From Lysobacterales bacterium (lineage in GTDB: Bacteria > Pseudomonadota > Gammaproteobacteria > Xanthomonadales > Xanthomonadaceae), in the NCBI GenBank assembly GCA_015655035.1, contig JAATFS010000486.1, forward strand, positions 1 to 14,846: a stretch of 14,846 bases of DNA, in the 5' to 3' direction. The notes under the pieces were generated by a model. The model searched no databases. It had not been told where the DNA came from and worked only from the letters and a program-made list of their open reading frames with translations. A program made the position numbers and the translations under genes. Below are positions 1 to 9,000 of this stretch, in pieces. Each line of letters opens with the position of its first letter. The first letter of the stretch is position 1.

Positions 1-317
1 CTGAGGAAGTACACGGTCTTGCCATCGGCCGAAAATTCCGGCGAGTTGACGTTCCAGCCCGGCGGGGTCAGCGGCCTGGCCGGGGCCAGATCGCGCGTGC
101 GCAGGTTGCGCTGCCACAGGCCAGTGCTGGCCCGGGTCTGGTTTGCGTCCATCTCGCGCTTTGCGAACACCAGCACGTCGCCGGCAGGACTGAGCGTCGG
201 TGCCGATACCCGATCCAGCGCCACCATGTCGCGCACATCGAAACCGCGCGCCACCGCCAGGGAGGGCATCGCGCTCAACAGGCACAGGGGCAGCAAGGCA
301 TAGCGAAGCTTGGTCAT
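1..317 (-). CDS. S9-family peptidase (prolyl oligopeptidase/dipeptidyl peptidase type), N-terminal fragment
   Basis: This is the first 105 codons of a gene that runs off the left edge, so the catalytic domain is not visible. The product starts MTKLRYALLPLCLLSAMPSL and has a clear Sec signal peptide, with a likely cut near residue 23 (AVA-R). The mature part begins with FDVRDMVALDRVSAPTLSP, followed by a strand ending in DVLVFAKREMD. This is the typical opening of the beta-propeller of secreted S9 peptidases in Xanthomonadaceae, which are annotated as dipeptidyl aminopeptidase/acylaminoacyl peptidase. Later blades appear in LWQRNLRTRD and SPEFSADGKTVYFLS. The expected role is cleavage of short peptides in the periplasm. 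The start is the only one that gives a clean signal peptide. It lies 146 bases downstream of the OPT transporter gene on the same strand, which fits peptide utilisation. Family is fairly sure; the exact peptidase type is not. Confidence 0.82.
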   Translation of the reverse strand, partial: MTKLRYALLPLCLLSAMPSLAVARGFDVRDMVALDRVSAPTLSPAGDVLVFAKREMDANQTRASTGLWQRNLRTRDLAPARPLTPPGWNVNSPEFSADGKTVYFL

Positions 318-345
318 CACAGATTCCCGCAACGGCAAAGCGACG

Positions 346-375
346 ATGGTAGGCGGTGCCCGGCCCCTGGCGCAA
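346..375 (-). promoter_or_regulatory. Candidate sigma70-like promoter of the left-edge S9 peptidase gene
   Basis: Read on the minus strand, TTGCGC (375-370) and TACCAT (351-346) are separated by 18 bases. They would place the transcript start about 20 bases before the ATG at 317. Each hexamer matches the E. coli consensus at only four of six positions, so this is a weak inference. It would give the peptidase its own promoter besides any read-through from the transporter gene. Confidence 0.25.
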
Positions 376-434
376 AGGCATGAAGTCATGGACTGCGGGA
401 CTGGGCGAAAGACCGTGTTACCCGGATCTAGCGA

Positions 435-453
435 GGGCGGCCAGCGGCCGCTC
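435..453 (-). terminator. GC-rich hairpin just after the OPT transporter gene
   Basis: GCGGCC and GGCCGC form a perfect 6-bp stem around the loop AGC. Two more outer pairs, one of them G-U, extend it to 8 bp. It begins 11 bases after the transporter stop codon, where a terminator or 3'-end stabilising hairpin would be expected. No T-run follows, so it is not a classical intrinsic terminator. Confidence 0.3.
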
Positions 454-463
454 CGCGCATTGC

Positions 464-2443
464 CTATTTCGCGTTTCCCACTGCCGAGCCGTTCCTGCCG
501 ACTCGGTACAGCAAGCCTCCGACCGCCGCCAGGATGACCAGGCCGACCCACTGATTCAGCTGGAAGGCTTCCGGTAGTGCCAGCACGTCGGCCCGCTCGG
601 ACAGCACGATCGGCACCGCGATGGCGATGCCCACCAGCGCCTCACCGGTGATCAGGCCGGCAGCGAACAGCACGCCGGGACGGTGGATGCGATCACGCCC
701 TTCCTCGTCGTCGGCACGCAGCTTGTGGAAGCGTTCGACCAGGTGCGACAGCAAGCCGCCGAGGAAGATCGGCACCATCAACTCCAGCGGCAGGTAGATG
801 CCGATCGCCGCGGCCAGCACCGGCACACGGAAACGTGCACCGCGCGACTTCAGCCATTCGTCCAGGGCGATGGTCGCCGCGCCTACACCCGCGCCGATGG
901 CGATCATCGACCATGGCAACTCACCACCGAACAGGCCGCGCGCAACCGATGCCATCAGCGTGGCCTGCGGAGCGGCCAGCGAATTTGGATGCTCGACGGT
1001 GGCCGCGCCGATGCCGTAGGCCTGGGCCAGCAGATTCAGCACCGGTGCCATGATCAAGGCGCAGGAGAACGCGCCAATGGCCAGCATCAGTTGCTGCTTC
1101 CACGGCGTGGCGCCGACCAGGTAGCCGGCCTTGAGATCCTGCAGGTTGTCGCCGCCGACCGCTGCCGCGCAGCACACCACCGCGCCGATCATGATCGCGG
1201 CCACCGCGCCCAGCGGCGCGGCGCCGGCGCCAACCGGCACCAGCCCGCTCTTGCCCAGCAGCAGTACCAGCACCGCCGATGCGAACAGGATGGTGGAGAT
1301 GGTGATGCCCGAAACAGGATTGTTGGACGAACCGATCAGGCCGGCCAGGTACCCGGAGACCGACACGAACAGGAAGCCGGCCACGATCATGATGAGGGTC
1401 ATCGGAATCGACACGTGCCATTGCTGCACGATTTCCTGGTACAGCCCCAGCAGCGGCAGCGTGAACAGCACCAGCGCCACCAGCATCCATTTCATCGGCA
1501 GGTCGCGCTCGGTCTCGGCCAGCTGCACGCCATCGGTGCTCTTGCGCGCGGCGGCAAAGCCGCTCTTGATGCCGGACAGCAACGACTTGCGCAGCGAGAA
1601 CAGCGTCCACACCCCGCCTATCAGCATCGCGCCCACGCCCAGGTAGCGGATCTTCGCGCCCCAGATGCCGTACGCGGCATCGGCCGCCGAAACGCCCGCC
1701 AGGCTCTGCGCCAACGCCGGGTCCGAGCCCATGAAGAATTGCTGGTACAGCGGGATCGCGATGTGCCAGGACAGTACCGCACCGGACAGCACCACGGTCC
1801 CGACGTTGAGGCCGACGATATAGCCGACCCCCAGCAACGCAGGCGACAGGTTGGTGCCGATGTAGCCGACCATCTTGCTGCTGCCGAGGTAGGCAGCCTG
1901 CGCCCAGGTATCGGGAATCAAGCGCAGGCCGCTGGCCGCCGCGAGCTTGACCAGCGCACCGATCGCAGCGGACAGCGCCAGGATCTTCAGCCCCGGGCCC
2001 GGGTTCTCGCCGGCCTTGAGCACTTCGGCGGCGGCCTTGCCCTCCGGAAACGGCAGCGGATCCTCGACGATCATCGAGCGCCGCAACGGCACTGAAAACA
2101 GCACACCCAGCAGCCCGCCCAGTCCGGCAATGCCCAGCACCCACCAATACTTGAAGTCCGGCCAATAGCCCATGATCACCAGCGCGGGGATGGTGAAGAT
2201 CACCCCGGCCGCGATCGACGAGCCGGCCGATGCGCCGGTCTGGACGATGTTGTTTTCCAGGATCGAACCGCCGCCGAGCAGCCGCAGCACGCCCATCGAC
2301 ACCACCGCCGCCGGGATCGCGGTGGCAATGGTCAGACCGGCGAACAGGCCCAGGTAGGCATTGGCGGCCGACAGCACGACGGCCAGGACGATCGCCAGGA
2401 CGACGGCACGGAAAGTGAGCTGGCGCGGCTCGGCGTTGCGCAT
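464..2443 (-). CDS. OPT-family oligopeptide transporter
   Basis: This 659-residue, very hydrophobic inner-membrane protein belongs to the oligopeptide transporter (OPT) family, secondary carriers for small peptides or, in some branches, metal chelates. Family hallmarks are a first helix pair with NAYLGLFAGLTIATAIPAA (28-46) and ENNIVQTGASAGSSIAAG (63-80). Others are EDPLPFPEGKAAAEVLKAG (127-145), GSSNNPVSG (371-379) and GGDNLQDLKAGYLVGATPWK (430-449), and the C-terminus is VGIAIAVPIVL followed by a last helix. Length is normal for bacterial OPT proteins. The start at 2443 was chosen because AGGGGAAC lies 6 bases before it and the protein then begins MRNAEPRQLTFRA. The reading frame is open for 37 more codons upstream, but those residues look non-coding. 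It sits upstream of a secreted S9 peptidase on the same strand, suggesting peptide uptake after extracytoplasmic digestion. The substrate cannot be read from the sequence. Confidence 0.93.
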   Translation of the reverse strand: MRNAEPRQLTFRAVVLAIVLAVVLSAANAYLGLFAGLTIATAIPAAVVSMGVLRLLGGGSILENNIVQTGASAGSSIAAGVIFTIPALVIMGYWPDFKYWWVLGIAGLGGLLGVLFSVPLRRSMIVEDPLPFPEGKAAAEVLKAGENPGPGLKILALSAAIGALVKLAAASGLRLIPDTWAQAAYLGSSKMVGYIGTNLSPALLGVGYIVGLNVGTVVLSGAVLSWHIAIPLYQQFFMGSDPALAQSLAGVSAADAAYGIWGAKIRYLGVGAMLIGGVWTLFSLRKSLLSGIKSGFAAARKSTDGVQLAETERDLPMKWMLVALVLFTLPLLGLYQEIVQQWHVSIPMTLIMIVAGFLFVSVSGYLAGLIGSSNNPVSGITISTILFASAVLVLLLGKSGLVPVGAGAAPLGAVAAIMIGAVVCCAAAVGGDNLQDLKAGYLVGATPWKQQLMLAIGAFSCALIMAPVLNLLAQAYGIGAATVEHPNSLAAPQATLMASVARGLFGGELPWSMIAIGAGVGAATIALDEWLKSRGARFRVPVLAAAIGIYLPLELMVPIFLGGLLSHLVERFHKLRADDEEGRDRIHRPGVLFAAGLITGEALVGIAIAVPIVLSERADVLALPEAFQLNQWVGLVILAAVGGLLYRVGRNGSAVGNAK

Positions 2444-2461
2444 GGGAGAGTTCCCCTGATG

Positions 2462-2476
2462 GGCGAAAAATTCGCC
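2462..2476 (-). promoter_or_regulatory. Perfect GGCGAA-AAA-TTCGCC dyad in the transporter leader
   Basis: A 6-bp perfect inverted repeat with a 3-base spacer lies 19-33 bases upstream of the transporter ATG, just before its Shine-Dalgarno sequence (2450-2457). It could be a repressor operator or, in the mRNA, a small hairpin with a UUU loop next to the ribosome site. Which of these it is, if either, cannot be told from sequence. Confidence 0.35.
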
Positions 2477-2638
2477 ACACGCTAGTCCTTGCGCCCAAGC
2501 AAGTCCAGTTGCGCGGTGGCCGGCAGCCGCCATCGGACCGAGACGACCGGGCAATCCCTACTTAGATGGCACAGAGCAGACCTGGCCGAACCCTGGTGCG
2601 GCACTTGCTGCGGTGATCCCTGCGCAAATCCAATTGGT

Positions 2639-2644
2639 TACAAT
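2639..2644 (+). promoter_or_regulatory. Candidate -10 element (TACAAT) for the DUF1624 gene
   Basis: The intergenic region 2444-2682 between the divergent transporter and DUF1624 genes has an AT-rich island at about 2628-2656 in an otherwise GC-rich window. It contains TACAAT (5 of 6 to the sigma70 consensus) and then TATAAC. No convincing -35 box is found 16-18 bases upstream. The element lies 38 bases before the start codon at 2683. No other feature was seen in this intergenic stretch apart from the dyad near the transporter. Confidence 0.3.
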
Positions 2645-2682
2645 ATAACAATAACGCCACCTCCCTCGAACTTGCCCTGATT

Positions 2683-3834
2683 ATGTCCTCCGTGCCCCGC
2701 CCTCGCCTCACCTCGATCGACCAACTACGCGGCATGGTGATGCTGCTGATGCTGCTGGACCATGTGCGCGAAACCTTCTACCTGCACCAGCAAGTGGGCG
2801 ATCCGATGAACGTGGCCGAGACGCCGCCCGTGTTGTTCGTGTGCCGTCTGCTGGCGCATCTGTGCGCGCCGGCATTCGTGTTCCTCACCGGTCTGTCGGC
2901 GTGGCTGTACGCCAGCGCGCAGCCACGCGGACGCGCAGCCGCCAGTGCCTTCCTGTTCAAGCGCGGCGCGTTCCTGATCGTGCTGGAACTGACCCTGGTC
3001 AATTTCGCCTGGACCTTCCAGTTGCCGCCACACACGCTCTACCTGCAAGTGATCTGGGCCATCGGCCTGAGCATGCTGGCGCTGTCGGCGTTGCTCTGGC
3101 TGCCGCGTGCGGCGCTGTTGCTGACCGGCGCCGTACTGGTGGCGGGGCACAACCTGCTCGACGGCCTGCGACTAGCCAGCGGCGAGCCTTGGCACGCGCT
3201 GTGGGCAGTACTGCACCAGCGCGACTGGATCGTACTCGGCGATGGGCTACGCCTGCGCACCACCTATCCGGTAGTGCCGTGGATCGGCGTGATCACGCTC
3301 GGCTACGCGATCGGTCCCTGGTACGGACGCGACACTCCCACCGACACGCGGCACGCCTGGCTGCTGCGTACCGGCCTGGCAGCACTGGCCGTGTTCGTGC
3401 TGCTGCGCGCGCTCAACGTCTATGGCGATACGCCCTGGCAATCGATGGACGATGCACTGCGCACCGCCATGAGCTTCTTCAACGTCACCAAGTACCCGCC
3501 GTCGCTGTTGTTCGTGCTGCTCACGCTCGGTACCGGCCTGCTGCTGTTGCGCCTGTACGAGCAACCTGCCTGGGCGCGCTGGCTGACGCCCCTGGCCGAT
3601 ATCGGCGCCGCGCCCATGTTCTTCTATCTGTTGCATCTCTACCTGCTCAAGGCGTTGTACCTGCTGGCGGTAGCGATCTTCGGCCACAACCAGGGTGACT
3701 ACTACGGCTTCGGCAGCGTCTGGGCACTGTGGCTGGCCACCGCACTGCTGGCAGTGGCACTCTACCTACCCACCCGCGCCTTTGCCCGCCTCAAGGCGCG
3801 CCGTCGAGACCTGGCCTGGCTGCGCTATTTCTGA
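2683..3834 (+). CDS. DUF1624 / HGSNAT-like multi-pass membrane acyltransferase
   Basis: A 383-residue integral membrane protein with about ten hydrophobic segments. The N-terminus RLTSIDQLRGMVMLLMLLDH (8-27) followed by VRETFY is the signature of the DUF1624 family. That family is related to the catalytic domain of heparan-alpha-glucosaminide N-acetyltransferase and to other membrane acyltransferases that start with an 'R...S.D.LRG' helix and a DH pair. PAFVFLTGLSAWLY, KRGAFLIVLELTLVNFAWTF and the late PMFFYLLHLYLLKALYLL also match the family. The expected role is acyl transfer across the inner membrane to a sugar-containing or other periplasmic acceptor; the acceptor is unknown. The start is the first methionine of the family motif. 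No good Shine-Dalgarno sequence precedes it, so initiation may be weak or the leader unusual. It is monocistronic and converges on the S9 peptidase gene. Confidence 0.85.
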   Translation: MSSVPRPRLTSIDQLRGMVMLLMLLDHVRETFYLHQQVGDPMNVAETPPVLFVCRLLAHLCAPAFVFLTGLSAWLYASAQPRGRAAASAFLFKRGAFLIVLELTLVNFAWTFQLPPHTLYLQVIWAIGLSMLALSALLWLPRAALLLTGAVLVAGHNLLDGLRLASGEPWHALWAVLHQRDWIVLGDGLRLRTTYPVVPWIGVITLGYAIGPWYGRDTPTDTRHAWLLRTGLAALAVFVLLRALNVYGDTPWQSMDDALRTAMSFFNVTKYPPSLLFVLLTLGTGLLLLRLYEQPAWARWLTPLADIGAAPMFFYLLHLYLLKALYLLAVAIFGHNQGDYYGFGSVWALWLATALLAVALYLPTRAFARLKARRRDLAWLRYF

Positions 3835-3868
3835 CGCGCACCGGGACTTGCCCATCCAGGGCCGGCTC

Positions 3869-3918
3869 CCGGTTCGATCCGTTCGACCGGAACATGGCAG
3901 GGCTGCTGGCGACAGCCC
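3869..3918. terminator. Two hairpins in the convergent gap (possible bidirectional terminator)
   Basis: Between two converging genes there are two hairpins. At 3869-3890, CCGGT/ACCGG continues after a one-base bulge as CGA/TCG, with a 5-base loop. At 3900-3918, GGGCTG/CAGCCC encloses a 7-base loop. Neither has a T-run on either strand. The position fits termination of both transcripts, but the sequence does not prove it. Confidence 0.3.
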
Positions 3919-3924
3919 ATCCCC

Positions 3925-5883
3925 TCAGCGCGCCTGCGCACCGCCCAGCGCGCGCGCAAGAAACGCCAGCAACCGGGTGTAGTACTCGCGCTGATGCGCC
4001 TGGGTATAGAAACCGTGCCCCTCGGTGTCGTAGTACAGGGTTTCCACCGGCACGCCGGCCTTGCGTAATGCTTGTTCCATTCGTTTGCTGTGCTGGATCG
4101 GCGCACGCTGGTCCTCGCCGCCTGCGGCCAGGAACACCGGCACCGTGATCCGGTCGGCAAGGTTGACCGGAGACACCGCCGCCAGTTGCGCGGGATCGCC
4201 GATCCATTCCTTCAGATAGTTCTCGCCCGAACCGCGTTTCTGGATGTCGCCGGAGGTAAATATTATCGGCAGATCGTAGACGCCCACGTAGCCCGCCGCG
4301 CATCGATACAGCGAAGGCTCCCTGGCCGCGCCCATCAGCGCGGCGTAGCCGCCATAGCTGGCGCCGTAGATGCAGATCCGGGCCGGGTCGGCGTATCCCT
4401 GCTGGATCGCCCAGCGCGTCGCGTCAGTGACATCGTCCTGCATCGTGCCGCCCCATTGCCGCGCGCCGGCCCGGGTGAAGGCGCGACCGTAATTGCCCGA
4501 ACCGCGGTAGTTGACCTGGAGCACGGCGTAGCCTGCCGCTGCCAGCATCTGCGCCTCGGTATCGAAGGAGCCGTCGTCGAAAACATCAAACGGTCCGCCG
4601 TGTGGCATCACCACCATCGGCAGGTGCTTGCCGCTGCCGGTCCTGGGCAAGGTCAGGAAGCCCTGCAGGTCCAGCCCATCGCGGGCCTTGAACGCAAACG
4701 CTTGCACCATTGCGGACTTGGCCGGATCGAACCAGCTGCGGCGGCTGATCAAGTGCCGGGCCTGCTTGGTGGCGGTATCGAAGGTGTAGAAATCGCCGGG
4801 ATTACCCCCGGAATACGTCTGCACCAGCAGCAGCCGCCCATCCTTGGTGCTGGAGGTGACGTAGACCGCTTCGCCACCGAAGGCCGCTTCCAGGCTGTGG
4901 TACATCCGCGCCTGGGGCGACGCCTCATCGAAGAACAGCGACTTCGGCTTGCCTGCCATCACGATCGCGCCCACCGGGATCGAGGTCGCATCGCGATAGA
5001 TGATCTTCAGCGGATCGGCCACACGATCGCGCAATACCTGCGTCTTCTGTCCGCTTTCAATCTTCCAGGCCACGATGGCGTCCGGTCCGGCGGCATTCCC
5101 GACCTGCAGGTAGGCGATGGCGTTGTCGGCCGAAAATCCCAGCGGCGTCTCGACATGTCCGCTGATGCGCTCGTCGTTCACCAGTTGCCATACCGAATCC
5201 CGGTCGGCACGGTAGTAGAGCTTGCGGATCCGATCCACGCCGTAGCCGTGCGCGAAACGCACCTCGTTGGCATTGTCGGTGGTGAACTCGGCGTTCTGCA
5301 CCGGTGCCCTGGCCAATGGCACCCGGCGCCCGGTATAGACATCCATCTTCTCGGCGCTGGTATACGGCTCCTGCCGCGTGAACGGCCAGACGCTGACGAT
5401 GACATTGCGATCGTCCTGGTCCAGGGCATCGGTAAGGAAGGCCGCAACCGCCTCCGCCTTCTTGGTCTGGATCCGGGTAGCCAGCCCGTTGCCGGCAACG
5501 CGCAATCCCACCAGCAGTTCGCCCTGGCCTCCATCGGCGTCGATCGCGTACAGCTCGCCCGTCGGCCGCGGCTCGTCGAGCTGCCCGCTTTTTTCCGATG
5601 CCGAGATCAGCAACCGTTGGTCGTTGACCCAATGGAACTGGCTGACATGCACATTCTTTCCGAGCGAAAACGCCCCGGCGACCTGGCCATTCTCGCGGCG
5701 GATGATCGCAAGCCCGGTGCGGTCCTCGAACGGAACCGTGGCCGCGTAATACTCGCCGGTGGGAGAAAGCTGGATCTCTCCAAACTTGTCCCTGCCGATA
5801 TAGGCGTCCACGTCGACCTGCGCGCAGGCGGATCTTGCAAATGCCAGCAGCACAAGCGCGGCCAGCCCGTTCCATTTGCCCAT
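3925..5883 (-). CDS. Secreted S9-family peptidase (prolyl oligopeptidase/acylaminoacyl peptidase type), complete
   Basis: A 652-residue serine peptidase of the alpha/beta-hydrolase fold with an N-terminal beta-propeller. Residues 1-21 (MGKWNGLAALVLLAFARSACA) form a signal peptide, so it acts in the periplasm or outside. The propeller covers roughly 25-400. The hydrolase domain has HGGPFDVFDDG (428-438), the conserved NYRGSGNYG (458-466), the nucleophile elbow GASYGGYAA with Ser509, the acid Asp591 in GGEDQRAP, and His623 in DTEGHGFY. The triad is complete and in the usual order, so the enzyme should be active on short peptides. The start at 5883 is fixed by AAGGAGGA (5894-5887) and by the signal peptide; the open frame runs further upstream but is implausible there. 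The gene lies 127 bases downstream of dnaE2 on the same strand. It may receive read-through from the SOS operon but probably has its own promoter. Confidence 0.93.
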   Translation of the reverse strand: MGKWNGLAALVLLAFARSACAQVDVDAYIGRDKFGEIQLSPTGEYYAATVPFEDRTGLAIIRRENGQVAGAFSLGKNVHVSQFHWVNDQRLLISASEKSGQLDEPRPTGELYAIDADGGQGELLVGLRVAGNGLATRIQTKKAEAVAAFLTDALDQDDRNVIVSVWPFTRQEPYTSAEKMDVYTGRRVPLARAPVQNAEFTTDNANEVRFAHGYGVDRIRKLYYRADRDSVWQLVNDERISGHVETPLGFSADNAIAYLQVGNAAGPDAIVAWKIESGQKTQVLRDRVADPLKIIYRDATSIPVGAIVMAGKPKSLFFDEASPQARMYHSLEAAFGGEAVYVTSSTKDGRLLLVQTYSGGNPGDFYTFDTATKQARHLISRRSWFDPAKSAMVQAFAFKARDGLDLQGFLTLPRTGSGKHLPMVVMPHGGPFDVFDDGSFDTEAQMLAAAGYAVLQVNYRGSGNYGRAFTRAGARQWGGTMQDDVTDATRWAIQQGYADPARICIYGASYGGYAALMGAAREPSLYRCAAGYVGVYDLPIIFTSGDIQKRGSGENYLKEWIGDPAQLAAVSPVNLADRITVPVFLAAGGEDQRAPIQHSKRMEQALRKAGVPVETLYYDTEGHGFYTQAHQREYYTRLLAFLARALGGAQAR

Positions 5884-5968
5884 TGTTCCTCCTTCCCGGT
5901 GGATGCATTCGCTGGACCAGCACGCCAGGCCCCTCCCCTGCGCTGCCGGAATTATTGCGCAAACCGAC

Positions 5969-5978
5969 ATTATCCACA
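5969..5978 (-). promoter_or_regulatory. Consensus DnaA box overlapping a GATAAT -10-like hexamer
   Basis: The plus strand at 5970-5978 reads TTATCCACA, an exact match to the E. coli DnaA-box consensus. Its complement, TGTGGATAA, overlaps GATAAT (5974-5969), a 5-of-6 match to a -10 element pointing at the S9 peptidase start about 86 bases downstream. A lone DnaA box is not an origin. It might mark DnaA-influenced transcription or be a chance match. No -35 box is convincing. Confidence 0.3.
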
Positions 5979-6010
5979 GTCCCGTCGTCGCCGGAACCAG
6001 CGCTCCCGAC

Positions 6011-9000
6011 TCAATGGAAGTCGCGCGACGGCAGTTGCAGTTCGCCGAGCAGGTCACTGAGATCGTGCAGATCGCCAGCGATCAGGTGCTCGACCCCATC
6101 CACCCGCTCCCAGCGTCCACGCACGGCCAGCAGCCGCGATTCCAGCAGCGCGCGGCGGCGGCGCATCGCCAGATGCGACCAGACGATCACGTTGATCATG
6201 CCGTGCTCGTCTTCCAGGGTGACGAAGATCGTGCCCTTGGCCGTGGCTGGCCGCTGCCGCTGCGTGACCAACCCGGCCACATGCACGCCACTGCCATGCC
6301 TGCGCGCCTGCAACTCGCGCAGGCCGAGGATCCGCCGCTGGGTCATCTGCGGGCGCAGCAGCGCCATCGGATGCGCCTGCAGGGTCAGCCCGACGCTGCG
6401 ATAGTCGGCCAGGATCTCCTCGCCCACGCGCGGCGCCGGCAATGCCACCGCAGGCTCCTGCGGGCTGCCCGGCAACAGCGGCCGGCGGCGCTCGACGCCT
6501 GCCACCGCCCAGCGCGCGGCATTGCGGTTTCCTACCAGCGCCTGCAACGCTCCCGCCTCGGCCAGTGCCGCGCGCGCCTTGTCGTCCAGATTGGCGCGCA
6601 AGCACAGGTCGGCGACATCGGCGAATGGCCGCTGCGCACGCGTGTCCAGCAGCCGCAGCGCTGCCGTTTGCGACAAGCCGCTTATCAGCCGCAGGCCCAG
6701 CCGGATGCCCGGCTGCTCGCCCGGATCGTCCTCGCTGCGCCATCGGCGCCCGCCCACCAGCGTGCTGTCCCAGTCGCTGTGCAGCACATCCACCGGCAGC
6801 ACCTCCACCGCTACACGCGCATCGCGACCACGGCGCGCGTCCTGCACGATCTGGCTGGGCGAATAGAACCCCATCGGCTGCGCATTGAGCAAGCCGCAGG
6901 CGAATGCCGCCGGCTCGTGCCGCTTGAGCCAGCAACTTGCGTAGACCAGTTTGGCGAAGGACGCAGCGTGGCTCTGCGGAAAGCCGTAGGAACCGAAGCC
7001 CTTGATCTGCTCGAAGATCTGGTCGATGAACTCGGAGGAATAGTTCTTTTTTTCCATCAGTGCGCGGATCTTGGCCCGATGCGGTTCCATGTCTCCGCCC
7101 TGGCGCCAGGCCGCCATCGACCGCCGCAATTGGTCGGCCTCGCTGTCGGTATACCCGGCGTGGATCACCAGTTCCATCACCTGCTCCTGGAACAGCGGAA
7201 TGCCGAGCGTGCGCCCGAGGATCTGCTCCACGCCGGCGGAGGGATAGGTCACCGCCTCCTTGCCCTGCCGTCGCCGCAGGTAGGGATGCACCATGTCGCC
7301 CTGGATCGGGCCCGGGCGCACGATCGCCACTTCCACCACCAGGTCGTAGAACTCCTTGGGTTTGAGCCGCGGCAGCATCGCCATCTGCGCACGCGATTCG
7401 ATCTGGAACACACCGACCGTATCGGCCCGCTGGATCATTTCGTAGGTAGGCTTGTCTTCGGCCGGGATCGTGGCGATCTCGTAATCGCGCCCGCGCTGGC
7501 CGCGCACCAGGTCCAGTGTCTTGCGGATGCAGGTCAACATGCCCAACGCCAGGCAGTCGACCTTGAGCAGCTTCATCGTCTCCAGGTCGTCCTTGTCCCA
7601 CTGGATGATGGTGCGATCGGCCATCGCCGCATTTTCCACCGGCACCACCGTGGACAGCGGCGCATCGCAGATGACGAAGCCGCCCACGTGCTGGGACAGG
7701 TGGCGCGGGTGGTCGCACAGCATCTCGGTGATACCCAGCACCTTGGCGATCAGCGGATTGGCGGTATCGAACCCGGCTTCCTCCAGGCGTTGCTGCATCG
7801 GTGTATCGCCATTGCCCCAGCCATAGCAATTGGCCAGCAACGCGATCTGGTCCGGCGGCAGGCCGAAGGCCTTGGCGACATCGCGCACCGCGCTCTTGCC
7901 GCGATAGCAGATTACCGTCGCCGCCAGCGCCGCGCGTTCGCGGCCGTACTTGTTGTAGACGTATTGCAGCACTTCCTCGCGGCGTTCGTGCTCGAAATCA
8001 ACATCGATATCCGGCGGTTCATCACGGTCGCGAGAAAGGAAGCGCGCCATCAGCAAGCGGGTCTCGTCCGGATTCACGGCGGTAATGCCCAGCGCGAAAC
8101 ACACCGCCGAATTGGCCGACGAGCCGCGTCCCTGGCACAGGATTCCACGGCTGCGCGCAAAGCGCACGATATCCTCGACGGTCAGGAAGAACGCCTCGTA
8201 GCGTTTGTCCGCGATCAACGCCAGTTCGCTGTCGATCGTATGGGCCACCTGCACCGGCACGCCCCCCGGCCAGCGCCGCCGCATGCCGGCTTCGGTCAAC
8301 ACGCGCAGATAGCTGGTCGGCGTATGCCCTTCCGGCACCAGCTCCACCGGATACTCGTACTTCAGGTCGTTGGCCAGGTCGAACACACAGCGCCGCGCCA
8401 GCTCCACCGAGGCCTGCAACAACGCGGCGGGATAGATATTGCCCAGCGCCAGGCGCGTGCGCAGGTGGCGCTCGCCATTGCGGAACAGATGCGCGCCACA
8501 CTCGGCCAGAGGCAGGTTGTGACGGATCGCGGCCAGGGTGTCCTGCATGATCCGCTCGCGCCGCTGTGCCATGTGCACGTCACCGCAGGCCAGCGCCGGC
8601 AGGCCGAGCTGCTGCGCCACCGCCAGCAGCGCCTGCAAGCGTGCGGCATCGTCCTGCTCGCGATGCAGTTCCACCGCCACGAACGCACGCTCGCCGAACA
8701 CCTGCCGCAGCCACTGGCCTTGATCGAAGTCCGGCTCGGCTCCCGGCAACCACAGTGCAAACAGGCCCGACTCGATGCCGCGCAGTTGCGCTTCGATCTC
8801 GGCACGGCCCAGCCGGTAGCTACCCTTGCTCGCCGCGCGACGTGCACGGGTGATCAGGCTGCACAACTGGGTATAGCCGGCAGCGGTTTCCACAAGCAGT
8901 ACCAGCCGGGTTCCATCGAGCAGGCAGAACTCGCTGCCCACGATGAGCCTCACCCCGGTGGCGCGCGCGGCCTCCAGTGCGCGCACGATTCCGGCCAGCG

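Noticed and set aside
683..2498. Long open frames overlapping the OPT transporter on both strands (683-2095 plus, 921-2498 minus)
   Set aside because: They are arginine/glutamine-rich shadows; the transporter frame alone shows membrane helices and family motifs.
2489..2680. A 63-codon plus-strand frame between the transporter and the DUF1624 gene
   Set aside because: It has no recognisable similarity, no good ribosome site and overlaps the likely promoter region; it is treated as non-coding.
5911..5921. Short palindrome GCTGGACCAGC upstream of the S9 peptidase
   Set aside because: Five-base GC-rich arms with one central base are common by chance in this composition, and nothing else supports an operator here.
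5970..5978. The perfect DnaA box as evidence for a replication origin
   Set aside because: It is a single box with no cluster, no AT-rich unwinding element and no dnaA, dnaN or gyrB nearby.
4072..6060. A 662-codon plus-strand open frame antisense to the S9 peptidase
   Set aside because: It has the same compositional bias and no domain, while the minus-strand frame has a signal peptide, Shine-Dalgarno sequence and complete catalytic triad.
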